Positions 43,004-51,459 of a stretch of 64,000 bases of DNA are shown here, piece by piece. The stretch comes from Chromobacterium sp. IIBBL 290-4. GTDB lineage: Bacteria > Pseudomonadota > Gammaproteobacteria > Burkholderiales > Chromobacteriaceae. A program made the translations under genes and the position numbers. The notes beneath the pieces were generated by a model that saw only the letters and a program-made list of their open reading frames with translations, made no database searches and was not told the origin of the DNA. Each line of letters starts with the position of its first letter. Position 1 is the first letter of the stretch. The stretch covers positions 1,984,001 to 2,048,000 of the forward strand of contig NZ_CP100128.1 in assembly GCF_024207115.1 (NCBI RefSeq), read 5' to 3'.

Positions 43004-43495
43004 TTAAGCTGGCAGACCCGCGCGACGAATGGCGGGCAGCGGGATGCCGAGCGAGCGGAACTGCTCGCATGGGTTCATGAATTCGCGCTGCTCCTTGATC
43101 AGGCCATTCTCAAAGCGGAAGGAGTGGAGGAAGTGGTTGCGATAGATGCCCGGCGGATAGTCGGGGAAGAGGATCGCGCCTTCGCCCCGGCACTCGACCC
43201 AGAAGTGATTGGGGTCCTGGGTGTCGAAGATTTCGATGTCGGTCCATTTCCAATCGGGGAAGCATTGCAGCGACCAGACCGCATGTTCGGCCAGACGGTC
43301 GCGTCCGCGGATGGCGATAGGCTGGCCGGTATCGGTGGTCCACAGGCCGCCGACGCCGTCTTCGGTGAACAGCAAGTGCCGCTTCAATCGGGCTTCGCCC
43401 AGCGTGTGCATGTATTGCTCGACGATTTGCCGGTTGTGCCGGCGGATAGCGTCCTGATCGTTGGCCGCATCCAGGGTGTTTTCATGAACAGACAT
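43004..43495 (-). CDS. phzB: PhzA/PhzB-family condensation protein, single copy
   Basis: This 163-residue NTF2-fold protein helps two aminoketone molecules from PhzF condense to the tricyclic scaffold. The family blocks HNRQIVEQYMHTLGEARLKRH, DGVGGLWTTDTGQPI and FPDWKWTDIEIFDTQDPNHFWVE (given in parts) and FMNPCEQFRSLGIP are clear. Pseudomonas has tandem phzA and phzB; here only one copy exists, as in several other genera, and by its complete catalytic-type sequence I call it PhzB. A GGGAG ribosome site precedes the ATG. Confidence 0.93.
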   Translation of the reverse strand: MSVHENTLDAANDQDAIRRHNRQIVEQYMHTLGEARLKRHLLFTEDGVGGLWTTDTGQPIAIRGRDRLAEHAVWSLQCFPDWKWTDIEIFDTQDPNHFWVECRGEGAILFPDYPPGIYRNHFLHSFRFENGLIKEQREFMNPCEQFRSLGIPLPAIRRAGLPA

Positions 43496-43533
43496 ATGCG
43501 CTCCCAGGGTCCATGGCGGACCGGTTCGTGGAT

Positions 43534-44802
43534 TTAGACCAGATAGCTGATTTCTCTCGGATCCAGGCCAACCAAGGAACGGCCGTAGACCAGTTGCGGA
43601 ATGCCCATGCCGAAGCCGGCGTGGCGGCTGCCGACATGAATGTCGCGCCAGATCCGCTGCAGCGGATTGCTCTCCATGAAGGCCGCGCTGCCGTAAGCGG
43701 TGAGGATGCGTTCGATGGCGTCCCGGCAGAGTTTGGTGGCGCGGGTGGATTCCATGCGGAAGCTGGAGCGCGTCAACTCATCCGGCAGCGCGCCGGACAA
43801 GGCATGGTGTTCGACGGTGTCGACGATCTGGCGGGCGTGCAGCCGCGCGCCTTGTATCATCATCGCGGCCTCGGCCATATCGGTCTGGAAGGCCGGCGAT
43901 TGGGCCTGGCTGCGGAAGGTGGAGGAGGTGACGCGGCGGTCGTGCGATTGCTCGCGCACCATATTCAATGCGGTTTCGACCGCGCCCAGCTGCGGCCCTA
44001 GCAGCCCGAGAGACAGCAGGCCGGAAAAGCTGACGCTGTAAAGCGGGTGCCGCGCGGCGATGTGGGGATTTTTCCCGGTGACGATGGGGGCGTAAGGCGT
44101 GATGCGATGATTGGGGATGAACAATTCCTTGGCGACGACGGTGTTGCTGCCGGTGCCGCGCATGCCGGTGATATGCCAGGTGTCGCGGATTTCCACGTCC
44201 TCGGCGCGCATCAGGATCAGGTTGGGCGTTTCATCGTCCGGCGCGATGCCTTTGGGAATGAGCGCGGCGATCCAGCCGGCGTGGAGGCAGCCGGAGGCAT
44301 AGCCCCATTCGCCGGAAACGATGACGCCGCCTTCGACGCGTTCCACGCTGGCGCGGGATGGCGAAATGATCAGCGCGATGCCGATGTCCGGATCCTCGCC
44401 CCAAACCTCGTCCTGCGTGGCTACCGGGTAGTGTCCCACCATGTAATTGCCCATATTGAGCACGCTGACCACCCATGAGGCGGAACAACATCCTCTGCCC
44501 AACTCCACGCAGGCATCGAACAACACGCTGGGTTTGGCCTCGAACCCGCCATAACGCTTGGGCGTGAAGAGTCGGAACATGCCGGCCCCCACCACGGCGT
44601 CGACCGAGCGTTCGGTCAAGCGGCGCTGCTGATCGGATGTCTGCGCTTCTTCGGACAGCGTGGAGCGGATGGCTGCGGCCTGGGCAATCGCGTAGCTGTG
44701 ATTGTCCGCATCCGCAGCAGAATGGTCTTCATGCGCCGCCTGCTTTTCCAATGAGGAGGCGTGGCGCTCAGCGGTGTGCCGGGTCGTTTCCGTGGTATTC
44801 AT
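43534..44802 (-). CDS. Acyl-CoA-dehydrogenase-fold flavin monooxygenase, first gene of the phz operon
   Basis: This 422-residue protein has the acyl-CoA dehydrogenase fold of two-component flavin hydroxylases (HpaB-/HsaA-/DszC-like): VVGAGMFRLFTPKRYGG, CSASWVVSVLNMGNYMV, VSGEWGYASGCLHAGW, RGTGSNTVVAKELFIP, and a C-terminal AYGSAAFMESNPLQRIWRD (shown in part). Such enzymes hydroxylate aromatic rings or heteroatoms using reduced flavin from a partner reductase. It is the operon's first gene, so probably a phenazine hydroxylase or N-oxygenase. It is unlike PhzS. The reductase partner is not in this operon. Confidence 0.82.
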   Translation of the reverse strand: MNTTETTRHTAERHASSLEKQAAHEDHSAADADNHSYAIAQAAAIRSTLSEEAQTSDQQRRLTERSVDAVVGAGMFRLFTPKRYGGFEAKPSVLFDACVELGRGCCSASWVVSVLNMGNYMVGHYPVATQDEVWGEDPDIGIALIISPSRASVERVEGGVIVSGEWGYASGCLHAGWIAALIPKGIAPDDETPNLILMRAEDVEIRDTWHITGMRGTGSNTVVAKELFIPNHRITPYAPIVTGKNPHIAARHPLYSVSFSGLLSLGLLGPQLGAVETALNMVREQSHDRRVTSSTFRSQAQSPAFQTDMAEAAMMIQGARLHARQIVDTVEHHALSGALPDELTRSSFRMESTRATKLCRDAIERILTAYGSAAFMESNPLQRIWRDIHVGSRHAGFGMGIPQLVYGRSLVGLDPREISYLV

Positions 44803-45643
44803 GATTTCTCCGATGGTTTACGTTTGTCGTTGAAGCCTGAACGAAGGGTGATTAAGACTTTTCATGCCGGTCGGCTTAATTCATCACGGTCTTAATATGG
44901 TTATGCCCACTGATGCCTGCTCTTATAGGGAAATGCATCTAACAGCCTTTATGCGAATGCATCTGCTTTTAGCGGGTTTTGTGAAATATTATTTTAGTTA
45001 ATGAGGGTTGTATTGAGGTTTTATGGCAATTCCTCGGTTAACGCTTTATTTGATTTTTGGCTCAAGGTTTATTGTTCTTTTGGTGACTGTTTGTCTGCTT
45101 TTGTTTTCCCACGCAATAGCTGTGTTTTTCGTTTAGCTAGGATTGGATTGGCATTTTTAACCATGTTTTCTTTGTTTGTTGAAACTTTATTATGCTTATT
45201 TTATTTCCATATGATTAATAACCTGAGCACTTATTCAGCCAGGGTTTAGTTTCTCAATTAATGACTTCAACATAAAATTTCCGAGGATGCTATTGATTTT
45301 GTTTCATAGCGTCAACATTAAATTGGAGTGAAGAATTTATTTAAATTTGAAATCAGACTATTCATTAAAATCTTTATCTATTTGTGATTATTTCAATTAA
45401 TAAAATACGTAGTAGTTATTTTTATTTGGAACTCGATTGCGTCGATAGGATAAGGTTTCGGCTTTTTTGAGACAGAAAGCGCAGCGCAAAACTAAAAAGC
45501 AGGCTCCGCAGGCGGGAGAAATGTCAAAGTTTTTTTACTGTATTGACATTGGCATTTCATATTGAAAAGAATGGCGGGTCTATAAAAGCTGCGCATGCAT
45601 CTGTGCTGCGTTTTGATTAAAACAAATCGCCAGTTAGGAACCG
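44803..45643. promoter_or_regulatory. AT-rich divergent control region of the phenazine locus
   Basis: There are 841 bases between the two divergent phz transcription units, much richer in AT than the genes. AATGCATCT occurs at 44932-44940 and 44956-44964, a 24-bp period. TTGACA (45543-45548) and TATAAA (45581-45586) lie near the reductase start but are not spaced as one promoter. I found no luxI/luxR gene and no convincing lux-type box. An 82-codon open frame at 45001-45249 lacks a ribosome site. Confidence 0.55.
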
Positions 45644-46687
45644 ATGATGGAATTGCCAACACTGCAGCGTGAAATCCGTTTGATAGAGCGGCTCAAAGGC
45701 CTGCCCTCCCCAGAACATTTTGAATTGGCGCAAGCCGCCATGCCGGTTGCGAACCCGGGCGAGGTTCTGGTTCGCAATCATTACTTTTTAGTGTCGGCCT
45801 CGCTGCGCGCCATGATCAGCGAAGGCGCCGAGGATGTGCCGGGCGTGCCTTTCCCCGCCTTGAACGCGGGAGACGTGCTGCGGGCGGAAGCCCTGGGCGA
45901 AGTGCTGGCGGCGCCGGCGGGATCGAATCTGTCCCCGGGAGACTGGGTGACGCACTTCATGGGATGGCGGGATTACGCCGCCGTTCCCCTGGCGCAATGC
46001 GAGCGCGTCGGCGCGCCGATGCCGGAGCCGGTAGGCCGCCTCGGCTATCTGGGACATGGCTGGACCGCTTATGCCGCCCTGACCCGCGGCGTGCAGATCC
46101 GTCCTGGCGATACGGTGTTTGTGTCGAGCGCGGCCGGCGCCATCGGTTCGATGGCGGGGCAGATCGCTCGCAAGCTGGGCGCTAAGCGCGTCATCGGCAG
46201 CACCAGCACCCAGGAAAAGGGCAGGCGTTTGATCAGCGAGCTCGGTTACGACGCGGCGGTGACGCGCTGCGAGGGAAGCGCTCTGGCCGACCAATTGCTG
46301 GATGCTTCGCAGGGCGGCATCGATGTGTTCATCGACATGGTGGGAGGCGAAACCTTGCAGGCGTCGCTGGCGGCCGCGCGGGAGGGCGCGCGCTTCCTGA
46401 GCATCGGCACCCTGTCAGGCCAGCTGGCGGCTACCGGAACCGGAAGGGTGGCGCCGGTGGAGCTGGATGGGCTCCAGTTCTTGCTGAAGCGCATCACCAT
46501 GCGGGGCTATAGCGCCGATGACAATCCGGAAGCGCGCGAAGAATGGCTGCAGCGTCTGCCGGAGTGGTTGAGCGCGGGGGACATCACCTTCCCCTTCACC
46601 ATGATAGACGGACTGGAACGCGCGACAGAAGCGTTGCGGGATACGGCAAAGGGCCGTTATCTCGGCATGGTTATCGTCAAGTTGTAA
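45644..46687 (+). CDS. MDR-family NADPH oxidoreductase in the phenazine locus
   Basis: This 347-residue protein is a zinc-free medium-chain reductase of the leukotriene-B4 dehydrogenase/curcumin reductase type: GDWVTHFMGWRDYAAV, GHGWTAYAALTRGVQIRPG, the cofactor loop SSAAGAIGSMAGQIARKLGA and GIDVFIDMVGGETLQ. Such enzymes reduce activated double bonds with NADPH. It is 61 bases upstream of phzC and divergent from the main phz operon, so a tailoring or redox role in the pathway is likely but not shown. GTTAGGAACC precedes tandem ATG codons (45644 or 45647). Confidence 0.85.
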   Translation: MMELPTLQREIRLIERLKGLPSPEHFELAQAAMPVANPGEVLVRNHYFLVSASLRAMISEGAEDVPGVPFPALNAGDVLRAEALGEVLAAPAGSNLSPGDWVTHFMGWRDYAAVPLAQCERVGAPMPEPVGRLGYLGHGWTAYAALTRGVQIRPGDTVFVSSAAGAIGSMAGQIARKLGAKRVIGSTSTQEKGRRLISELGYDAAVTRCEGSALADQLLDASQGGIDVFIDMVGGETLQASLAAAREGARFLSIGTLSGQLAATGTGRVAPVELDGLQFLLKRITMRGYSADDNPEAREEWLQRLPEWLSAGDITFPFTMIDGLERATEALRDTAKGRYLGMVIVKL

Positions 46688-46748
46688 GCGGAAAACGATG
46701 GCGCGCCCGCCTCGTCAGCCGAGGGGGCGCGCAACCTGAAAGGCAATC

Positions 46749-48173
46749 ATGGAACATACTCTTTCGTCTGCGCGCAATGCTCAGCTGTGGTCTCCGGACT
46801 CGTGGAAAAGCAAGCCGGCGTTGCAGCAATCGACCTATCGCGACGCTGCCGAACTGGAGCGGGCCTTGGCCGAGCTGGGCGCCCTGCCGCCGCTGGTCAC
46901 CTCTTGGGAGGTGCTGGCGCTGAAGCGCAAATTGGCGGACGCGGAGGCGGGGCGCTGCTTTCTGCTGCAAGGGGGGGATTGCGCGGAAAGCTTTTCAGAC
47001 TGCACGCCTTCCGTGATTTCCAATCGGCTGAAAGTGCTGTTGCAGATGAGCCTGGTGCTGGTGCACGGCTTGAAACTGCCGGTGGTGCGGGTAGGCCGTT
47101 TCGCGGGGCAATATGCGAAGCCGCGCTCGGCGGAGATGGAGACGCGGGATGGCGTGACCCTGCCTTGCTATCGAGGCGACATCATCAACGGCAGCGCGTT
47201 CACCGCCAGGGAGCGCGAGCCGGATCCGCGCCGGATGATAGACGCGCACTCCAAATCCGCGCTGACGATGAATTTCGTGCGGGCGCTGATCGACGGCGGT
47301 TTCGCCGATTTGCATCATCCGGAGTATTGGGATCTGGAGTGGGTGTCGCATGCGCCTTTGCGCGACGAGTACTGGAAAATGGCGCAATCGGTCGGCGAGT
47401 CCATCCGTTTCATGGAAGCGCTGGGCGGCCAATCGTTTGGCTGCTACCCGAAAGTGGATTTCTACACCTCGCATGAAATGCTGCTGCTGCCTTACGAGTC
47501 CACGATGACTCGCCAAGTGCCGCAGCATGAGGGCTGGTTCAATCTATCGACGCATTTTCCGTGGATAGGCATGCGTACAGCCCAGCTTGACGGCGCGCAC
47601 GTGGAGTATTGCGCCGGCATCAGCAATCCCATCGGCTTGAAGGTTGGCCCCAGCGTGAAGCCCGAGCAATTGCTGCGCGTCATCGAGGCCTTGGATCGCG
47701 AAAACGAGCCGGGACGATTGACCATCATCACGCGCATGGGCGCCGAGCAAGTCGAATCCGCTTTGCCGCCCTTGTTGCGAGCGGTCAAGTCGGAGGGGCG
47801 GCGCGTGTTGTGGTGCTGCGACCCCATGCACGGCAACAGCGAAACGACGGCTGGCGGCGTGAAGACGCGCCGCTTCGAAAACATCCGCAGCGAACTGGAA
47901 GCGGCATTCACCATCCATGCCGCTTGCGGCACGCGTCTGGGGGGCGTTCACCTGGAGCTGACCGGGGAGAACGTGACCGAATGCCTGGGCGGCGCCCGCA
48001 ATCTCCGCGAGGCGGATCTAGCCCAGGCCTACAAGTCCACGGTGGATCCCAGATTGAATTACGAGCAATCGCTTGAGATCGCGATGCAGATCGTGCGTCA
48101 GCACAGCTCAACCGTGCAACAAAGCAAGCTTGACGCCGCGGAGCCCCGCGCAGCCATGCTGGAGGCTTCCTGA
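46749..48173 (+). CDS. phzC: Class II DAHP synthase PhzC
   Basis: This 474-residue plant-type DAHP synthase condenses PEP and erythrose-4-phosphate, pushing carbon into the shikimate pathway for chorismate. Key blocks are CFLLQGGDCAESF with metal ligand C78, VVRVGRFAGQYAKPRS, DPHGN-type WCCDPMHGNSETTAGG and GGVHLELTGENVTECLGG. Phenazine clusters often carry this feedback-free class as phzC. Unlike in Pseudomonas it lies on the opposite strand from phzBDEFG, paired with an MDR reductase. Confidence 0.93.
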   Translation: MEHTLSSARNAQLWSPDSWKSKPALQQSTYRDAAELERALAELGALPPLVTSWEVLALKRKLADAEAGRCFLLQGGDCAESFSDCTPSVISNRLKVLLQMSLVLVHGLKLPVVRVGRFAGQYAKPRSAEMETRDGVTLPCYRGDIINGSAFTAREREPDPRRMIDAHSKSALTMNFVRALIDGGFADLHHPEYWDLEWVSHAPLRDEYWKMAQSVGESIRFMEALGGQSFGCYPKVDFYTSHEMLLLPYESTMTRQVPQHEGWFNLSTHFPWIGMRTAQLDGAHVEYCAGISNPIGLKVGPSVKPEQLLRVIEALDRENEPGRLTIITRMGAEQVESALPPLLRAVKSEGRRVLWCCDPMHGNSETTAGGVKTRRFENIRSELEAAFTIHAACGTRLGGVHLELTGENVTECLGGARNLREADLAQAYKSTVDPRLNYEQSLEIAMQIVRQHSSTVQQSKLDAAEPRAAMLEAS

Positions 48174-48237
48174 TCGGGGCGCAGGCCGCTGGCTTATACA
48201 CACCTAATGAAAACTTGATCCCACTTAGGCTGGTTCT

Positions 48238-49437
48238 ATGACATTTTATACTTTTACTTCTGAGTCCGTCTCCGAAGGCCATCCGGACAAAGTCGCCGAC
48301 CAGATTTCCGACGCGATTCTGGACGCTATCCTGCGCGAAGACAAGCACGCTCGCGTGGCTGCTGAAACGCTGGTGAATACCGGTCTGGTCGTGCTGGCGG
48401 GCGAGATCACCACCACCGCCAACATCGATTACATCAAGATCGCGCGCGAAACCATCAAGCGCATCGGTTACGACGATTCCGAGCTGGGCTTCGATTACCG
48501 CGGCTGCGCGGTGATGGCCTGCTACGACAAGCAATCGCCTGACATCGCTCAGGGCGTGAACGAAGGCGAGGGCTTGGACCTGAACCAGGGCGCCGGCGAC
48601 CAGGGCCTGATGTTCGGCTACGCCTGCGACGAAACGCCGACGCTGATGCCGTTCCCGATCTACTACGCGCACCGTCTGGTGCAGCGCCAGGCTGAATTGC
48701 GCAAGGACGGCCGCCTGCCGTGGCTGCGTCCGGACGCCAAGAGCCAGATCACCTGCGTGTACGACGCCGCCACCGGCCTGCCCAAGCGCATCGACACCGT
48801 GGTGCTGTCCACTCAGCACAGCCCGGACATCGACCACAAGACGCTGACCGAGGCGGTGATCGAAGACATCATCAAGCCGGTGCTGCCGCCGGAGATGATC
48901 ACCGAAGAAACCAAGTTCCTGATCAACCCGACCGGCCGTTTCGTCATCGGCGGCCCGATGGGCGATTGCGGCCTGACCGGCCGCAAGATCATCGTCGACA
49001 CCTATGGCGGCGCGGCGCCGCACGGCGGCGGCGCTTTCTCGGGCAAGGATCCGTCCAAGGTGGACCGTTCGGCGGCTTACGCCGGCCGCTACGTGGCGAA
49101 GAACATCGTCGCCGCCGGCCTGGCGCGCCAGTGCCAGATCCAGGTTTCCTACGCCATCGGCGTGGCCGAGCCGACCTCGATCGCCGTGGATACCTTCGGC
49201 ACCAACAATATTCCGAACGAAAAGATCGTGGAACTGGTGAAGAAGCACTTCGACCTGCGTCCGAAGGGCATCATCCAGATGCTGGACCTGTTGCGTCCGA
49301 TCTACGGCAAGACCGCGGCTTACGGCCACTTCGGCCGCGAAGAGCCTGAATTCACTTGGGAACGCACCGACAAGGTGGCCGCATTGCGCGCAGATGCCGG
49401 CTTATCCCGAGAAGCCGTGGAACTAGCCGTAGTCTGA
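48238..49437 (+). CDS. metK: S-adenosylmethionine synthase
   Basis: This 399-residue enzyme makes SAM from methionine and [24 protein letters not shown] (seen in parts) starts the protein, the ATP-site [17 protein letters not shown] and the P-loop-like [19 protein letters not shown] follow. It begins the housekeeping block to the right of the phenazine locus. The 64 bases before it contain a weak hairpin (CCTAA/TTAGG) and a poor ribosome site; I see no known SAM riboswitch there. Confidence 0.97.
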   Translation: MTFYTFTSESVSEGHPDKVADQISDAILDAILREDKHARVAAETLVNTGLVVLAGEITTTANIDYIKIARETIKRIGYDDSELGFDYRGCAVMACYDKQSPDIAQGVNEGEGLDLNQGAGDQGLMFGYACDETPTLMPFPIYYAHRLVQRQAELRKDGRLPWLRPDAKSQITCVYDAATGLPKRIDTVVLSTQHSPDIDHKTLTEAVIEDIIKPVLPPEMITEETKFLINPTGRFVIGGPMGDCGLTGRKIIVDTYGGAAPHGGGAFSGKDPSKVDRSAAYAGRYVAKNIVAAGLARQCQIQVSYAIGVAEPTSIAVDTFGTNNIPNEKIVELVKKHFDLRPKGIIQMLDLLRPIYGKTAAYGHFGREEPEFTWERTDKVAALRADAGLSREAVELAVV

Positions 49438-49541
49438 ACGGCGCAAACAAGGCGGCTGCCCGCGGGCGGCGTGGATAGTTTCTTATCCGCTCCCGCTCCG
49501 CGAGGTCCGCCATGTTTTGAGGCGAATGCTGCGCCCCCATT

Positions 49542-49565
49542 CCGGCCCGGTCATGTCCGGGCCGG
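49542..49565. terminator. GC-rich hairpin between metK and the convergent outer-membrane gene
   Basis: CCGGCCCGG, loop TCATGT, CCGGGCCGG forms a 9-bp stem about 105 bases after metK. No T-run follows on either strand, so its role as a terminator is uncertain. Confidence 0.4.
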
Positions 49566-49619
49566 CCATTGCGGGCGCGGCTGTTCGGACCCTCATCCGC
49601 AGTCGGCAGGGCGCTGGAT

Positions 49620-50609
49620 TCAGAAATGGTAGCCCAGACCCACGGAGACTTCCCGGATGTGCGCGTCGAAATAGGCGAGGTCTGAATTGGAGCGGCCGTA
49701 ATTGCCGCTGAGAAAGGCGGACCAGGCCTTGGCGCCGAACAGGTTTTTCCGGGTCAAGCCCAGGCTGAGCAAGGCTTCGCGGCTATCGGCCTTCTGTCCG
49801 TTGAACAAGGGATTGCCGGCCTGATAACGGGTGCGGGCCGCGACCACGGAGGTGTTGGCATCCCAATCGGCGCCTTTGTAGGCATAGGCCAGCTGTACGC
49901 CATAGCGCGTGGTGCTCATGGCCTTGCCGTTCAGATCGCTGCGCGCGTAGATCAGGCCGGGGCTCAGCGTATGCGCGCCTTGTCCATCCAGTTTCCAGGC
50001 ATAGCCCAGCTGCGCGCCGTAATTGTTGCCGTCGCGTTTCAGCAGGGCTTGATTGGCAAGGGACAAACCTTGTGCCTGGCCGCTTTGTTCATTATCCAGC
50101 GTTTGTTTGGCATAGCTGACGCTGCTGCTGAAGGGCGTGTTCATGATATTGGACCAGCCCAGGGTCAGCCCCGCGCTTTTCAGCTTGCCGTCCTGGCGGG
50201 CGATGTTAAGCGCATAGGGATCCAGCCAGACCTCGGTTTGTCCATATGTCAGCGCCGCCGACACTGCGCCTGCTTGCGGCAATTGCTGGCGGACGCCCAG
50301 TTGCAGGCCGCCGCCGGCGGCGAAGGTGCTGGTATTGGAGGGCGAAAAGAACAGCTGAGTGCCGGTGCCGTGGAAGCCATAGTTCCATTCGCCATCGATC
50401 AGGGGGGCTGCGCCGGATTGCGAGGCCGGCGATTGCGCCAGGCTGCCGGCAATGGGGTGGCCATCGTTCGGCGCCTTGAGGAAATTGCTGGCCAGCTGAT
50501 AGTGGCTGACGCCTAATTGAAAAGCGCCGGAAAAACCATCTTGCTCATTCTCTGCCGCGGCTGCCAGCAAAGGTATGCTCAGTAATATCAATTCGGCATA
50601 ATGTTTCAT
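49620..50609 (-). CDS. DUF2860-like outer-membrane beta-barrel protein
   Basis: This 329-residue protein has a signal peptide (about 19 residues, ending AAA) and then amphipathic alternating strands throughout, ending VSVGLGYHF, the C-terminal phenylalanine signal of outer-membrane barrels. The pattern (SGAFQLGVSHYQLASN, YGAQLGYAWKLDG, TRYGVQLAYAYKG) fits DUF2860, a family of unknown function. It is convergent with metK and divergent from a two-component system, which may control it. Confidence 0.78.
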   Translation of the reverse strand: MKHYAELILLSIPLLAAAAENEQDGFSGAFQLGVSHYQLASNFLKAPNDGHPIAGSLAQSPASQSGAAPLIDGEWNYGFHGTGTQLFFSPSNTSTFAAGGGLQLGVRQQLPQAGAVSAALTYGQTEVWLDPYALNIARQDGKLKSAGLTLGWSNIMNTPFSSSVSYAKQTLDNEQSGQAQGLSLANQALLKRDGNNYGAQLGYAWKLDGQGAHTLSPGLIYARSDLNGKAMSTTRYGVQLAYAYKGADWDANTSVVAARTRYQAGNPLFNGQKADSREALLSLGLTRKNLFGAKAWSAFLSGNYGRSNSDLAYFDAHIREVSVGLGYHF

Positions 50610-50802
50610 CGAAAATTCCTTCGGGTTGAATCAGAAGAGCGGGCTGCTGGGCGGATGCTTCATCCGCTTGGCTTGGGGCGAGTCGGGCCTGAGCTTGTCA
50701 TGCTGAGGCCTTGCATGCATGGGTGACTCCCCCGTACGCTTGGCGCCAGTATGAGCATGTCAACCTTTTGCTAAGCCAAAGATTGTTGTGGCGAGAACGA
50801 AA

Positions 50803-51459
50803 ATGCATTTATTGATCATCGAGGACGACTTGGACTTGGGCCGGGCTTTGCAGGCTGCGTTGAAAGCTGAAGCGGTGACGACCGAATGGGTGCGCAAGCT
50901 GGCGGATGCGGACGCCTTGTTCGAGGCGGACCGTTTCGATTGCGTATTGCTGGATCTGAGCCTGCCGGACGGCAGCGGTTTGGCCTTGCTGCGCGCCTGG
51001 CGGGCAAGGCAAATCACGGTGCCGGTGATCATGATCACCGCCAGCGCCGATTTGAGCGACAAACTGGCGGGTCTGGATGACGGCGCCGATGATTATCTGT
51101 GCAAGCCGTTCGCGGTGTCGGAAATGGTGTCGCGAGTGCGGGCGGTGTGCCGCCGCAGCGCGCGCCAGGCCAGCGAAATATGGAGCCTGGGCGCGCTGAG
51201 CCTCAAGCCTAGCGCCCATCTGGCCTGGCTGGACGGCTTGGCGCTGGATCTGTCGCCGCGCGAATTCCGCTTGCTGGTGGAGCTGGCGCGCGATCCCAGC
51301 CGCATCGTGTCCAAAACCCTGTTGGGGCAGCGTCTGGAACCGCTGGGCGATATCGTGGACGGCGCGACGATAGAGGTGCACTTGTCCAATCTGCGCCGCA
51401 AGATCGGCGCCGAACGCATCCGCACTGTGCGCGGCGTGGGCTATCAATATGTGGTTTAA
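50803..51459 (+). CDS. OmpR/QseB-class response regulator
   Basis: This 218-residue regulator has a receiver domain with D51 in CVLLDLSLPDGSG and a C-terminal winged helix (LSPREFRLLVELARDPSRIV ... EVHLSNLRRKIGAERI). The ATG at 50803 begins the conserved MHLLIIEDD; a GTG at 50788 would add five residues. It overlaps the kinase gene by 11 bases. It belongs with TctD/QseB/PmrA-type regulators; the target could be the divergent outer-membrane gene. Confidence 0.9.
   Translation: MHLLIIEDDLDLGRALQAALKAEAVTTEWVRKLADADALFEADRFDCVLLDLSLPDGSGLALLRAWRARQITVPVIMITASADLSDKLAGLDDGADDYLCKPFAVSEMVSRVRAVCRRSARQASEIWSLGALSLKPSAHLAWLDGLALDLSPREFRLLVELARDPSRIVSKTLLGQRLEPLGDIVDGATIEVHLSNLRRKIGAERIRTVRGVGYQYVV

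Noticed and set aside
45001..45249. 82-codon hydrophobic open frame in the phz intergenic region
   Set aside because: No ribosome site, no recognisable motif, and T-rich DNA easily yields hydrophobic-looking frames.
44803..45643. Quorum-sensing lux-type box controlling the phenazine genes
   Set aside because: I looked for CTGNCC-N4-GGNCAG-like palindromes here and found none convincing; no luxI/luxR gene is in the window.
48174..48237. SAM riboswitch before metK
   Set aside because: The 64-base space has only a 5-bp hairpin and none of the conserved SAM-riboswitch sequence I can recall.
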